Assembly (NCBI GenBank): GCA_937944485.1
Contig: CALDYU010000014.1
Coordinates: 96,902-160,901 of the forward strand
Direction: 5' to 3'
DNA from: an uncultured Flavobacteriaceae bacterium
GTDB lineage: Bacteria > Bacteroidota > Bacteroidia > Flavobacteriales > Flavobacteriaceae
Length of the DNA stretch: 64,000 nt
Positions 57,535 to 64,000 of the stretch are shown here, in pieces. A program made the translations under genes and the position numbers. The first letter of the stretch is position 1; each line of letters begins with the position of its first letter. The notes beneath the pieces were generated by a model that was not told the DNA's origin, did no database searches, and saw nothing but the letters and a program-made list of their open reading frames with translations.

Positions 57535-57993
57535 ATGTTAACATGGAAAGATATTATTAGTTTTAGTGTAAACGGAAATCCGAAACCTGATCGAAGAGTA
57601 GAAAAAACAGAAGGAGAATGGCGCGATCTATTAACGCCTGAACAATTTCGAATAACTAGAAAGAAAGGAACAGAAGCGGCGCATTCAGGGGAATTGTGCA
57701 GTATTTATGAAGCTGGGAAGTATAATTGTATTTGCTGTGATACACCATTGTTTGATTCAACAATCAGGTTTGAATCTGGTACGGGGTGGCCTAGTTTCAC
57801 ACAGCCCATAAAAGAAAATGCTATTAAGTATGAAAAAGATGCTTCGTTTGGTATGATACGCGTTGAAGTAATGTGCAATACTTGTGATGGACATTTAGGA
57901 CATGTTTTTCCTGACGGACCTGAACCAAGTGGACTGCGCTATTGTATTAATTCAGAATCTATGCAGTTAGAAAAAGTAACGGAAGAAAATTAA
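57535..57993 (+). CDS. msrB: Peptide-methionine (R)-S-oxide reductase MsrB
   Basis: 152 residues. Zinc ligands are Cys65, Cys68 (YNCICCDTPLF) and Cys114, Cys117 (VMCNTCDGHLGH). The catalytic cysteine is Cys137 in RYCINSES, and ESGTGWPSF is the substrate site. It reduces the R isomer of methionine sulfoxide in proteins with thioredoxin. No signal peptide is seen. It heads a group with SelO, a small protein and MsrA, all in the same direction and closely spaced. Confidence 0.96.
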   Translation: MLTWKDIISFSVNGNPKPDRRVEKTEGEWRDLLTPEQFRITRKKGTEAAHSGELCSIYEAGKYNCICCDTPLFDSTIRFESGTGWPSFTQPIKENAIKYEKDASFGMIRVEVMCNTCDGHLGHVFPDGPEPSGLRYCINSESMQLEKVTEEN

Positions 57994-57999
57994 ATACAT

Positions 58000-59565
58000 T
58001 TGAGTTTAAAACTATATCTAAAGGATACCTTTAATAAGGAATTACCTGCCGACCCCATTCTCGAAAATTCAAGACGACAAGTCCGAAACGCATGTTTTTC
58101 TTACGTGGCACCTAAAAAACCTTCGAATCCGGCCTTGATACATTGTTCACCAGAAATGATCGAAGCGATCGGACTTCAAGAATCTCCAAAATCTAAGGCT
58201 TTTTTGGATATTTTTTCGGGAAACGAAATTTTGACAAATACAAAGCCCTTTGCAATGTGTTATGGGGGACATCAATTTGGGCATTGGGCTGGACAACTAG
58301 GTGATGGTCGAGCCATTAATTTAGCTGAAGTGGAGCATGATGGCCAACATTGGGCGTTGCAATTAAAAGGGGCAGGGGAGACCCCATATTCGCGCTCCGC
58401 TGATGGTCTTGCAGTTTTAAGATCCTCTATTAGAGAATATTTATGTAGTGAAGCCATGTTTCACTTAGGAGTGCCCACGACTAGGGCCGTATCGTTATTA
58501 TTGAGTGGTGATCAGGTTTTACGCGATGTAATGTACGACGGAAACTCCGCTTATGAGAAGGGCGCTATTGTATGTAGAGCGGCACCATCTTTCATTCGTT
58601 TCGGCAATTTTGAAATTCTCGCTGCTCAAGAGGATACGTCCACACTTAAGGCATTAGTAGATTATACGATAAAATATTATTATCCTCATTTAAGAAAACC
58701 ATCAAAAAATACCTATCTCAAGTTTTTTAAAGAAGTCGCAGTTCGAAGCATGGAGATGGTAATTCATTGGCAGCGCGTGGGCTTCGTGCATGGGGTAATG
58801 AATACTGATAATATGTCCATTTTAGGATTAACCATTGATTACGGTCCTTATGGCTGGCTAGAAGATTATGATTCTGGGTGGACACCCAATACTACAGATA
58901 GCACCAATAAAAGATATCGTTATGGTACCCAACCTGAAATCGTACTTTGGAATCTCCTACAATTAGCGAATGCTTTGTTCCCTTTAATTGAGGAAGCTGA
59001 GCCTTTACAAAATATATTAAAGGAGTATCAAGAAGAGGTGCAAGTGGCTTATTTGCAAATGATGAAATCTAAACTAGGATTATTCGAAAATGATAAAAAC
59101 GATGCTTCCTTAATAGCTGAATTAGATAAAACCCTGCAGCTTTCAGAAACGGATATGACCATTTTTTTTAGAAGACTTGTTAATTTTAAATCTGATAGTA
59201 ATCCAGATGATTTAGCCTTTATTTCCGAAGCCTTTTACAAATCCGAAGAAATTGAAAAAGATATTAAAGCCAAATGGATAAATTGGTTTTCGAAGTATGC
59301 CGATCGACTGCAACTAGAATCTAAAAACGACAGCGAACGCAAAGTATTAATGAACAAGGTTAATCCGAAATATGTCTTACGAAATTATATGGCTCAATTG
59401 GCGATTGATAAAGCAGACGAAGGCGATTATAAGTTGTTAGAGGAGCTTTTTCAGTTGTTAAAGAAACCATATGCAGAGCAACCGGAATATGAAAAGTGGT
59501 TTGCAAAACGCCCAGATTGGGCTAGGCACAAAGTGGGCTGCTCCATGTTATCATGTAGTAGTTGA
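58000..59565 (+). CDS. selO: SelO-type protein adenylyltransferase
   Basis: 521 residues from a TTG start at 58000, six bases after the msrB stop. SelO markers are YGGHQFGHWAGQLGDGRAI, LKGAGETPYSRSADGLAVLR and the metal/ATP region GVMNTDNMSILGLTIDYGP. The C-terminus KVGCSMLSCSS keeps the conserved cysteine that is selenocysteine in vertebrate SelO. The enzyme is a pseudokinase that transfers AMP to Ser/Thr/Tyr of target proteins, linked to oxidative stress. Its place between msrB and msrA fits that link. Length is normal. Confidence 0.95.
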   Translation: MSLKLYLKDTFNKELPADPILENSRRQVRNACFSYVAPKKPSNPALIHCSPEMIEAIGLQESPKSKAFLDIFSGNEILTNTKPFAMCYGGHQFGHWAGQLGDGRAINLAEVEHDGQHWALQLKGAGETPYSRSADGLAVLRSSIREYLCSEAMFHLGVPTTRAVSLLLSGDQVLRDVMYDGNSAYEKGAIVCRAAPSFIRFGNFEILAAQEDTSTLKALVDYTIKYYYPHLRKPSKNTYLKFFKEVAVRSMEMVIHWQRVGFVHGVMNTDNMSILGLTIDYGPYGWLEDYDSGWTPNTTDSTNKRYRYGTQPEIVLWNLLQLANALFPLIEEAEPLQNILKEYQEEVQVAYLQMMKSKLGLFENDKNDASLIAELDKTLQLSETDMTIFFRRLVNFKSDSNPDDLAFISEAFYKSEEIEKDIKAKWINWFSKYADRLQLESKNDSERKVLMNKVNPKYVLRNYMAQLAIDKADEGDYKLLEELFQLLKKPYAEQPEYEKWFAKRPDWARHKVGCSMLSCSS

Positions 59566-59606
59566 TAGCATGTAATGTAGAGCGATTAATTTAGACTATT
59601 ACTAGT

Positions 59607-59870
59607 ATGAAAGTGGTTTTAGAGTCTATTGAAAAAATACCCGAGGGATATTCTTTAGGAATATATAACCATAAGAAATATGGCATTTCTAAGGAGACTT
59701 TCACCAATGGTAAGTCCTTTAAAATTTTCGCTAACGAATTGGGTGGAACCGACTTCGTGAGCTTAAACTATTATAAAACAAAGGATAATGGACTTTTGAA
59801 ACCTTGTGAAATGCCAGCAGAGAAAGTGATTGATTTTTTGAAAAAAATTGAAATAAAAGTAGAAAAGTAA
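59607..59870 (+). CDS. Small protein of unknown function between SelO and MsrA
   Basis: 87 residues (MKVVLESIEKIPEGYSLG...KVIDFLKKIEIKVEK). No family recognised. It begins 41 bases after selO and ends six bases before msrA, so it is probably co-translated with msrA. Predicted soluble, with an alpha/beta look and one cysteine (KPCEMP). The close spacing suggests a link to oxidative protein repair, which is inference only. Confidence 0.7.
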   Translation: MKVVLESIEKIPEGYSLGIYNHKKYGISKETFTNGKSFKIFANELGGTDFVSLNYYKTKDNGLLKPCEMPAEKVIDFLKKIEIKVEK

Positions 59871-59876
59871 AAATAG

Positions 59877-60368
59877 ATGAGTACAAAAAAAGCATATATC
59901 GCAGGAGGTTGTTTTTGGGGAATGGAAGAGTTATTTAGAGTAAGACCCGGAATATTAGATACTGAAGTGGGTTACATCGGTGGTTCAAACGAAAATCCAA
60001 CTTATAGAAATCATCCAGGTCATGCTGAAGGAATTGAGTTAACCTATGATTCTGAAAAGACCTCGTTTAAACAAATTTTGGATTATTTCTTTCGAATACA
60101 CAATCCTACAACTATTGATCAGCAGGGCAATGATAGAGGCTCTAGTTATCGCTCTGCTATTTTTTATCAAAATGAAGATGAAAAGAGCATCGCTCATGAA
60201 GTTATTGCGATTGTTGATGATTCGAACAAATGGGAGGGGAAGGTCGTTACCACCCTAGAACCTTATACAACCTTCTGGCCAGCAGAACCCGAGCATCAAG
60301 ACTATTTGGTTCGTATACCGAACGGATACACCTGTCATTTTGAACGTTTTAAAGAACCTTTTGTTTAG
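59877..60368 (+). CDS. msrA: Peptide-methionine (S)-S-oxide reductase MsrA
   Basis: 163 residues. The catalytic motif is [11 protein letters not shown] with Cys12. [41 protein letters not shown] and the C-terminal region are as in MsrA. It reduces the S isomer of methionine sulfoxide. Six bases separate it from the small unknown gene. It ends the group with msrB and selO and is convergent with the OmpA-family gene. Confidence 0.96.
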   Translation: MSTKKAYIAGGCFWGMEELFRVRPGILDTEVGYIGGSNENPTYRNHPGHAEGIELTYDSEKTSFKQILDYFFRIHNPTTIDQQGNDRGSSYRSAIFYQNEDEKSIAHEVIAIVDDSNKWEGKVVTTLEPYTTFWPAEPEHQDYLVRIPNGYTCHFERFKEPFV

Positions 60369-60413
60369 TTTATAAAGTGTAGAAATAAATGGCATTCATA
60401 ACCATCGTCAATT

Positions 60414-61826
60414 TTAGTTGCCAGTTAGTTCAATTTCTACGCGTCGGTTTTTTCGGTTTTGTTCTTTTGTGCAAGAAGTACATTTTTCTACAGGTTCTTG
60501 CTCTCCTTTACCAATGGCTATTATACGTCCTTTAGAAACACCGTTGCTAACGAGGTATGTTTTTAGTTGTTCTGATCTTTCTTGCGATAATTTGAGATTG
60601 TATGAAGAATCACCTATTTGATCAGTATGACCAACGAGAATAACATGTATCTCTTTATGCTTCTTTAAAAATACCGCTAAATCATTCAAAGGTCCTTTAT
60701 ATTCAAGAGTAAGTTCAGAACGGTTAAAACCAAATAAGACAATACGATTTAAATTTTTGTAATCATGGTCTAACCTGTAATTAGATTTTTTCTCTATTTT
60801 TTGTTTTTTGTTCTCTTCTTCCGAGTTCTTGACTATACTAGTTGTAGAATTTATGTTTTCGCTTATAGTACTTTGTATTTCTGACAGTTGTAGTTGTGCT
60901 TCTAAAACTTTAAGTTCTTCAGGTGTTATGCTGTAAATATTATCATTTCCTTTAGTTTCATTTCTATCGGAGGCAAAAAACACATATTCTTTATTTATAA
61001 TGAGACCATAATCATCTGCCTCACTATTAATGGGTGTTCCTAAATTTAATGGTTCTCCATCTGATAATTTCACCTTGAAGATATCAAGGCCTCCCCAGCT
61101 TTTTGGGTTGTCAGAGGCAAAGTATAGCAGGTCATCGCCAATTAAGAAAGGAGAAGTTTCATTTGATTCAGTATTTACTTTTGAACCAAGATTTATTGGT
61201 TCGCCAAAGGTGCCGTCATAATAGAGCTCTACTTCATAAATATCTGTACCTCCGTATCCGCCTTCCATATCGGAAACGAAATAAAGTTTGTCTTCACTGC
61301 TATTGAGTACTATATGAGCAACAGAGTAAGAAGATCCATTAAAAGGAAGTTCTATTACTTTCTTATACTTATTTTTATTTTTTTCAATACTAAAACTTCT
61401 TAATTTAACTTTTTCATTGGTTTTGCGTTTAGCTAAATTCGGTTCTAATTTGTTTCTAGAAAAATATACCGTTTTACCATTTTTTGTTACATACAAAGAA
61501 CTTTCATTATAGCGAGTTGACATTTTTCTTTTCATTTTCTTTAAAACTGGATTGGATAAATCTGAAATAACAAATAAATCGAAATTTGATCTTGGGTTTT
61601 CTTTTTTTCCTCTATTGCTCGAAAATACCAAGCCGTCTTCTAAGAAACGGGGAAATACATCGGCCGCATCTGAATTAAAAATCATGGGTTTTATCTGAAC
61701 AATTCCCCCTTCTTTTTTAAAGGCAGTCTGATTAGATTTCAATTCATTTGAAACGTTGGTTTGTCCAATTAGATGAACGCATGATAATAATGTAAGTACT
61801 TTAAGGTATAAGATGTGCTTATTCAT
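60414..61826 (-). CDS. OmpA-family protein with PD40-like repeats
   Basis: 470 residues. A signal peptide (MNKHILYLKVLTLLSCVHLIG) is followed by WD40-like (PD40) propeller repeats in the middle (FSSNRGKKENPRSNFDLF, FVSDMEGGYGGTDIYEV, YFASDNPKSWGGLDIFKV). A C-terminal OmpA peptidoglycan-binding domain starts near 355 (ILVGHTDQIGDSSYNLKLS, KNRRVEIEL). This arrangement is common next to PorP/SprF genes in the type IX secretion and gliding context. It is 25 bases after the PorP/SprF gene and should anchor a surface complex to peptidoglycan. Confidence 0.92.
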   Translation of the reverse strand: MNKHILYLKVLTLLSCVHLIGQTNVSNELKSNQTAFKKEGGIVQIKPMIFNSDAADVFPRFLEDGLVFSSNRGKKENPRSNFDLFVISDLSNPVLKKMKRKMSTRYNESSLYVTKNGKTVYFSRNKLEPNLAKRKTNEKVKLRSFSIEKNKNKYKKVIELPFNGSSYSVAHIVLNSSEDKLYFVSDMEGGYGGTDIYEVELYYDGTFGEPINLGSKVNTESNETSPFLIGDDLLYFASDNPKSWGGLDIFKVKLSDGEPLNLGTPINSEADDYGLIINKEYVFFASDRNETKGNDNIYSITPEELKVLEAQLQLSEIQSTISENINSTTSIVKNSEEENKKQKIEKKSNYRLDHDYKNLNRIVLFGFNRSELTLEYKGPLNDLAVFLKKHKEIHVILVGHTDQIGDSSYNLKLSQERSEQLKTYLVSNGVSKGRIIAIGKGEQEPVEKCTSCTKEQNRKNRRVEIELTGN

Positions 61827-61851
61827 TTTGTACGGCTAAAATGTTTGTGTT

Positions 61852-62802
61852 TTAGAAAAATCTTGGGGATGCTAATTTTCTTCTTCTATTTATGAATTCG
61901 TACCTGAGAAATAATTCTAAAGAACCATTGCTAAGCCCTATGTTCCCAAGTCTAAATGCATCGGCATCGTAGGCCAAACCAAGAAGAAAGTTATCGTTTA
62001 TGTTGAAACCCATTAATGCACTTAATGATGCATCAATGCGGTAAGCGGCTCCTATTCTAAATTTTTCTTCGAATAAAAAATTTGCAGAAATGTCTAAGCC
62101 AACCGGTAAATTTTTTACATACGAGAATAAGGCAGTTGGTTTAAATTTTATATTTCTTGAAATCTGAAATACATAACCTGTCATAAAGTAAAGGTGCGCT
62201 TGTTCTTCAGCTACATAAATAACAGAGTTTGATTCATTTAGAATTTCACTTTTTAAAAAATTAGGAATAGAAATCCCGGCATAAAACTGCTCGTTATAAT
62301 AGTATATACCTGTTCCGATATTTAAGTCAAATCGATTTTCTACATTTTGTAAGTCGTTTGGTATGCCTTCTGATAATCGTCTTAATTTAAAGAAATCTAA
62401 ACTTGTTAAATTACCACCAGCTTTAATGCCAAACGCAAGGTGTTGGTTATTTCGGAATGATAGCGTATACGAAAAAGCTCCTGAGAAGTTTGTTTTTTGA
62501 ACCGTGCCATTACCAATATTATCATTAATAATTGTTACGCCAATACCTACATGCTTTGAGCTTGGTCCGTGTATATTAAGTGTTTGACTTTGCGGGGCAC
62601 CATCCAAACCTAACCATTGTGTTCGATACAATAAATTTGTTGATAAATGACCCCTTGAACCAGCGTACGCTGGGTTTATAGACATTGTATTATAGAAGTA
62701 CTGTGTATAATTTGGTTCTAACTGCGCATTGGCGTCTATCTGAAATAGAACTGCTACAAATAAAGCCAGTTTAAGTACTATTGTTATTTTATGCTTCTTC
62801 AT
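61852..62802 (-). CDS. PorP/SprF-family type IX secretion membrane protein
   Basis: 316 residues. After a signal peptide comes the family start LEPNYTQYFYNTMSINPAYAG, then NLLYRTQWLGLDGAPQS and HVGIGVTIINDNIGNG. The rest is a predicted outer-membrane beta-barrel. PorP/SprF proteins bind a secreted T9SS partner with a type-B sorting domain, usually encoded next to them. Here the preceding gene (62830 onward) has such a C-terminal domain, and 27 bases separate them. Confidence 0.94.
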   Translation of the reverse strand: MKKHKITIVLKLALFVAVLFQIDANAQLEPNYTQYFYNTMSINPAYAGSRGHLSTNLLYRTQWLGLDGAPQSQTLNIHGPSSKHVGIGVTIINDNIGNGTVQKTNFSGAFSYTLSFRNNQHLAFGIKAGGNLTSLDFFKLRRLSEGIPNDLQNVENRFDLNIGTGIYYYNEQFYAGISIPNFLKSEILNESNSVIYVAEEQAHLYFMTGYVFQISRNIKFKPTALFSYVKNLPVGLDISANFLFEEKFRIGAAYRIDASLSALMGFNINDNFLLGLAYDADAFRLGNIGLSNGSLELFLRYEFINRRRKLASPRFF

Positions 62803-62829
62803 CTAATCTTATTTTTTACTAGAATTGTT

Positions 62830-64000
62830 TTATCTGTTTAGATATAAATACCCATTCATTTTAATGACTTTTCCATTTTCGTTGATAAACTGTAAGGAAT
62901 AGAAGTAAGTTCCTGCTGGTAGCTGTTCATTTTGTTTTGAGGAAAACCCTTTGAATACATTATCTGTATTGTCGTACCCATCGGTTTCATAAACCACGGC
63001 ACCCCAACGATCAATAATCATGAAACTATTTGTAGGGTAATCTTCGATGTAGCTAATTATAAATCGACCATCGTTAATTCTAGGATCTACAAGATCACTT
63101 GTTGGTTCTACCAATTGGCTGCAAAAGCGGTCACATGTACCGTCATTGTCGTCGTCGCAGTTTGAAAAGCATTCACTTACGCTATCTACGCATTTTTCAT
63201 CGCATACACCATCGCAATCATTATCGATATTTTGATCTGCTAAACCATCATCATCGGTGTCACAGTTTCTATCGCATTTGCCGTCATTATCATCGTCTAT
63301 ATTTATATCGCAAAATGGAGGAGCGCCTATCATAAAGACAACTTCCGGTTCTTGTAAGATGGTGTTTTCGTTAATTTCTGCACTAAGTATAACCGTTTCT
63401 TCAACTAAGTTTGTAACTGTTGCTGTATAAGTTCCATCATTATTATCAATTACATTGCTCAGTACAGCACTACCCGTACTAGATAATAGAACTGTGCCAG
63501 CTGATGTAGTAAATGGATCGCCGTTAGTATCATATAATTGTATAATAACCCTACTTGATGAACTACCATCTGCCTCTATGGGACTAGTAGCTGCAACAGT
63601 TGTAAAAACTGGATCTACAGGTGGTGTAGTCGGATTAGTTTGGAACACGATTACTGCCGTATCAATTATTGAAATTCCATTTACTTGAGCTCTAATGCTT
63701 ATTGTTTCTGCTACGGTATTAGTAGCTGTTGCAGTATATGTCCCGTCGTTATTGTCAATTACGTTCGTTAATACGACCGTATTCCCATTACTTCCTAGTG
63801 CAATTAAAGTTACAATTCCTCCAGAAGTGGTCATCGCATTCCCACCGGTATCGTAAAGCTGCACTGTTATGGTTGAAGTTGCTATTCCATCCGCTTCAAT
63901 CGGACTTGTCGCTGTGACGATACTAGCTACAGGGTCAATTATAGGAGTCGGTGCTCCAATTTCAAAGATCACGTCAGCCGTATCGAGAATTTCTGTTCCA
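62830..64000 (-). CDS. Large T9SS-secreted adhesin-like protein, 5' part beyond window
   Basis: The frame is open to the right edge, so the 380 residues from the first internal GTG (63972) are only the C-terminal part. Visible: the end of one Ig-like (invasin/Big_1-type) unit, two full units of about 105 residues each (ATSPIEADG...NVIDNNDGTYTAT), an Asp/Cys-rich calcium-binding stretch like thrombospondin type 3 repeats (DDDNDGKCDRNC, DNDCDGVCDEKC), and a type-B T9SS sorting domain (SFMIIDRWGAVVYE, PAGTYFYSLQF). It is probably a surface adhesin or gliding-type protein held by the PorP/SprF protein. The N-terminus, and so the total size, is unknown. Confidence 0.9.
   Translation of the reverse strand, partial: GTEILDTADVIFEIGAPTPIIDPVASIVTATSPIEADGIATSTITVQLYDTGGNAMTTSGGIVTLIALGSNGNTVVLTNVIDNNDGTYTATATNTVAETISIRAQVNGISIIDTAVIVFQTNPTTPPVDPVFTTVAATSPIEADGSSSSRVIIQLYDTNGDPFTTSAGTVLLSSTGSAVLSNVIDNNDGTYTATVTNLVEETVILSAEINENTILQEPEVVFMIGAPPFCDINIDDDNDGKCDRNCDTDDDGLADQNIDNDCDGVCDEKCVDSVSECFSNCDDDNDGTCDRFCSQLVEPTSDLVDPRINDGRFIISYIEDYPTNSFMIIDRWGAVVYETDGYDNTDNVFKGFSSKQNEQLPAGTYFYSLQFINENGKVIKMNGYLYLNR
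63310..63924 (-). repeat. Tandem Ig-like units in the adhesin gene
   Basis: Two units of about 315 bases encode ATSPIEADG...DNNDGTYTAT Ig-like domains, and the tail of a third unit lies to the right. Further copies are likely outside the window. Confidence 0.7.

Overview
The window looks like a chromosome segment of a marine Flavobacteriaceae-type Bacteroidetes. The DNA is AT-rich, ribosome binding sites are weak, and two genes end in type IX secretion (T9SS) sorting domains. A PorP/SprF gene, a TonB receptor with a carboxypeptidase-like N-terminal domain, and a few TAnnTTTG promoter-like boxes point the same way. I saw no tRNA, rRNA, CRISPR array, transposase or phage gene. Genus cannot be fixed from the sequence alone.

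Region 1 (1-29,896) is an exopolysaccharide/capsule locus. It holds a truncated hexapeptide acyltransferase, a Wzx-type flippase and an AsnB-like amidotransferase. Two paralogous surface lipoproteins follow (DNRLRE plus beta-helix, one with four PKD domains). A minus-strand operon makes uronic acid nucleotides: UDP-glucose dehydrogenase, UDP-GlcA 4-epimerase, a TviC-like epimerase and a TviB-like HexNAc dehydrogenase. A plus-strand operon carries a sugar aminotransferase, a membrane 4,6-dehydratase, the Wza-like exporter and the Wzc-like tyrosine kinase. A 2314-residue secreted multidomain protein and the CpsB/YwqE-type phosphatase close the region, separated by a strong bidirectional terminator. 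Together they suggest an acidic, amino-sugar-containing surface polysaccharide exported by a Wzx/Wza/Wzc route. The initiating transferase, other glycosyltransferases and polymerase are not in the window.

Region 2 (30,034-44,450) is a compact divergent nonribosomal peptide cluster and the most unusual part. The minus arm is carrier protein, NRPS1, TonB receptor. The plus arm is HupE/UreJ-like membrane protein, NRPS2, glycosyltransferase, Sfp-type PPTase. NRPS1 is C-A-T, but its adenylation domain is split between motifs A8 and A9 by about 340 residues of a zinc-ribbon PP-loop ATP pyrophosphatase. The split A domain reads as Asn-like by its specificity code. NRPS2 is C-A-T-TE with a cysteine in place of the thioesterase nucleophile serine. 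The flanking TonB receptor and HupE-like protein raise the possibility of a metal-binding product that is taken back up, but this is inference.

Region 3 (44,573-55,450) has a TldD/TldE pair followed, after a strong hairpin, by DUF4159, MoxR, DUF58, BatA-like, DUF4175-like and a large membrane protein in a tightly packed operon. TldD has a Tat-like signal but its partner TldE has none.

Region 4 (55,545-64,000) contains a small membrane exporter, an unknown protein, a D-amino-acid transaminase, and a methionine-sulfoxide repair and redox group (MsrB, SelO, a small unknown protein, MsrA). It ends with a minus-strand T9SS surface group (OmpA-family, PorP/SprF, large adhesin running off the right edge).
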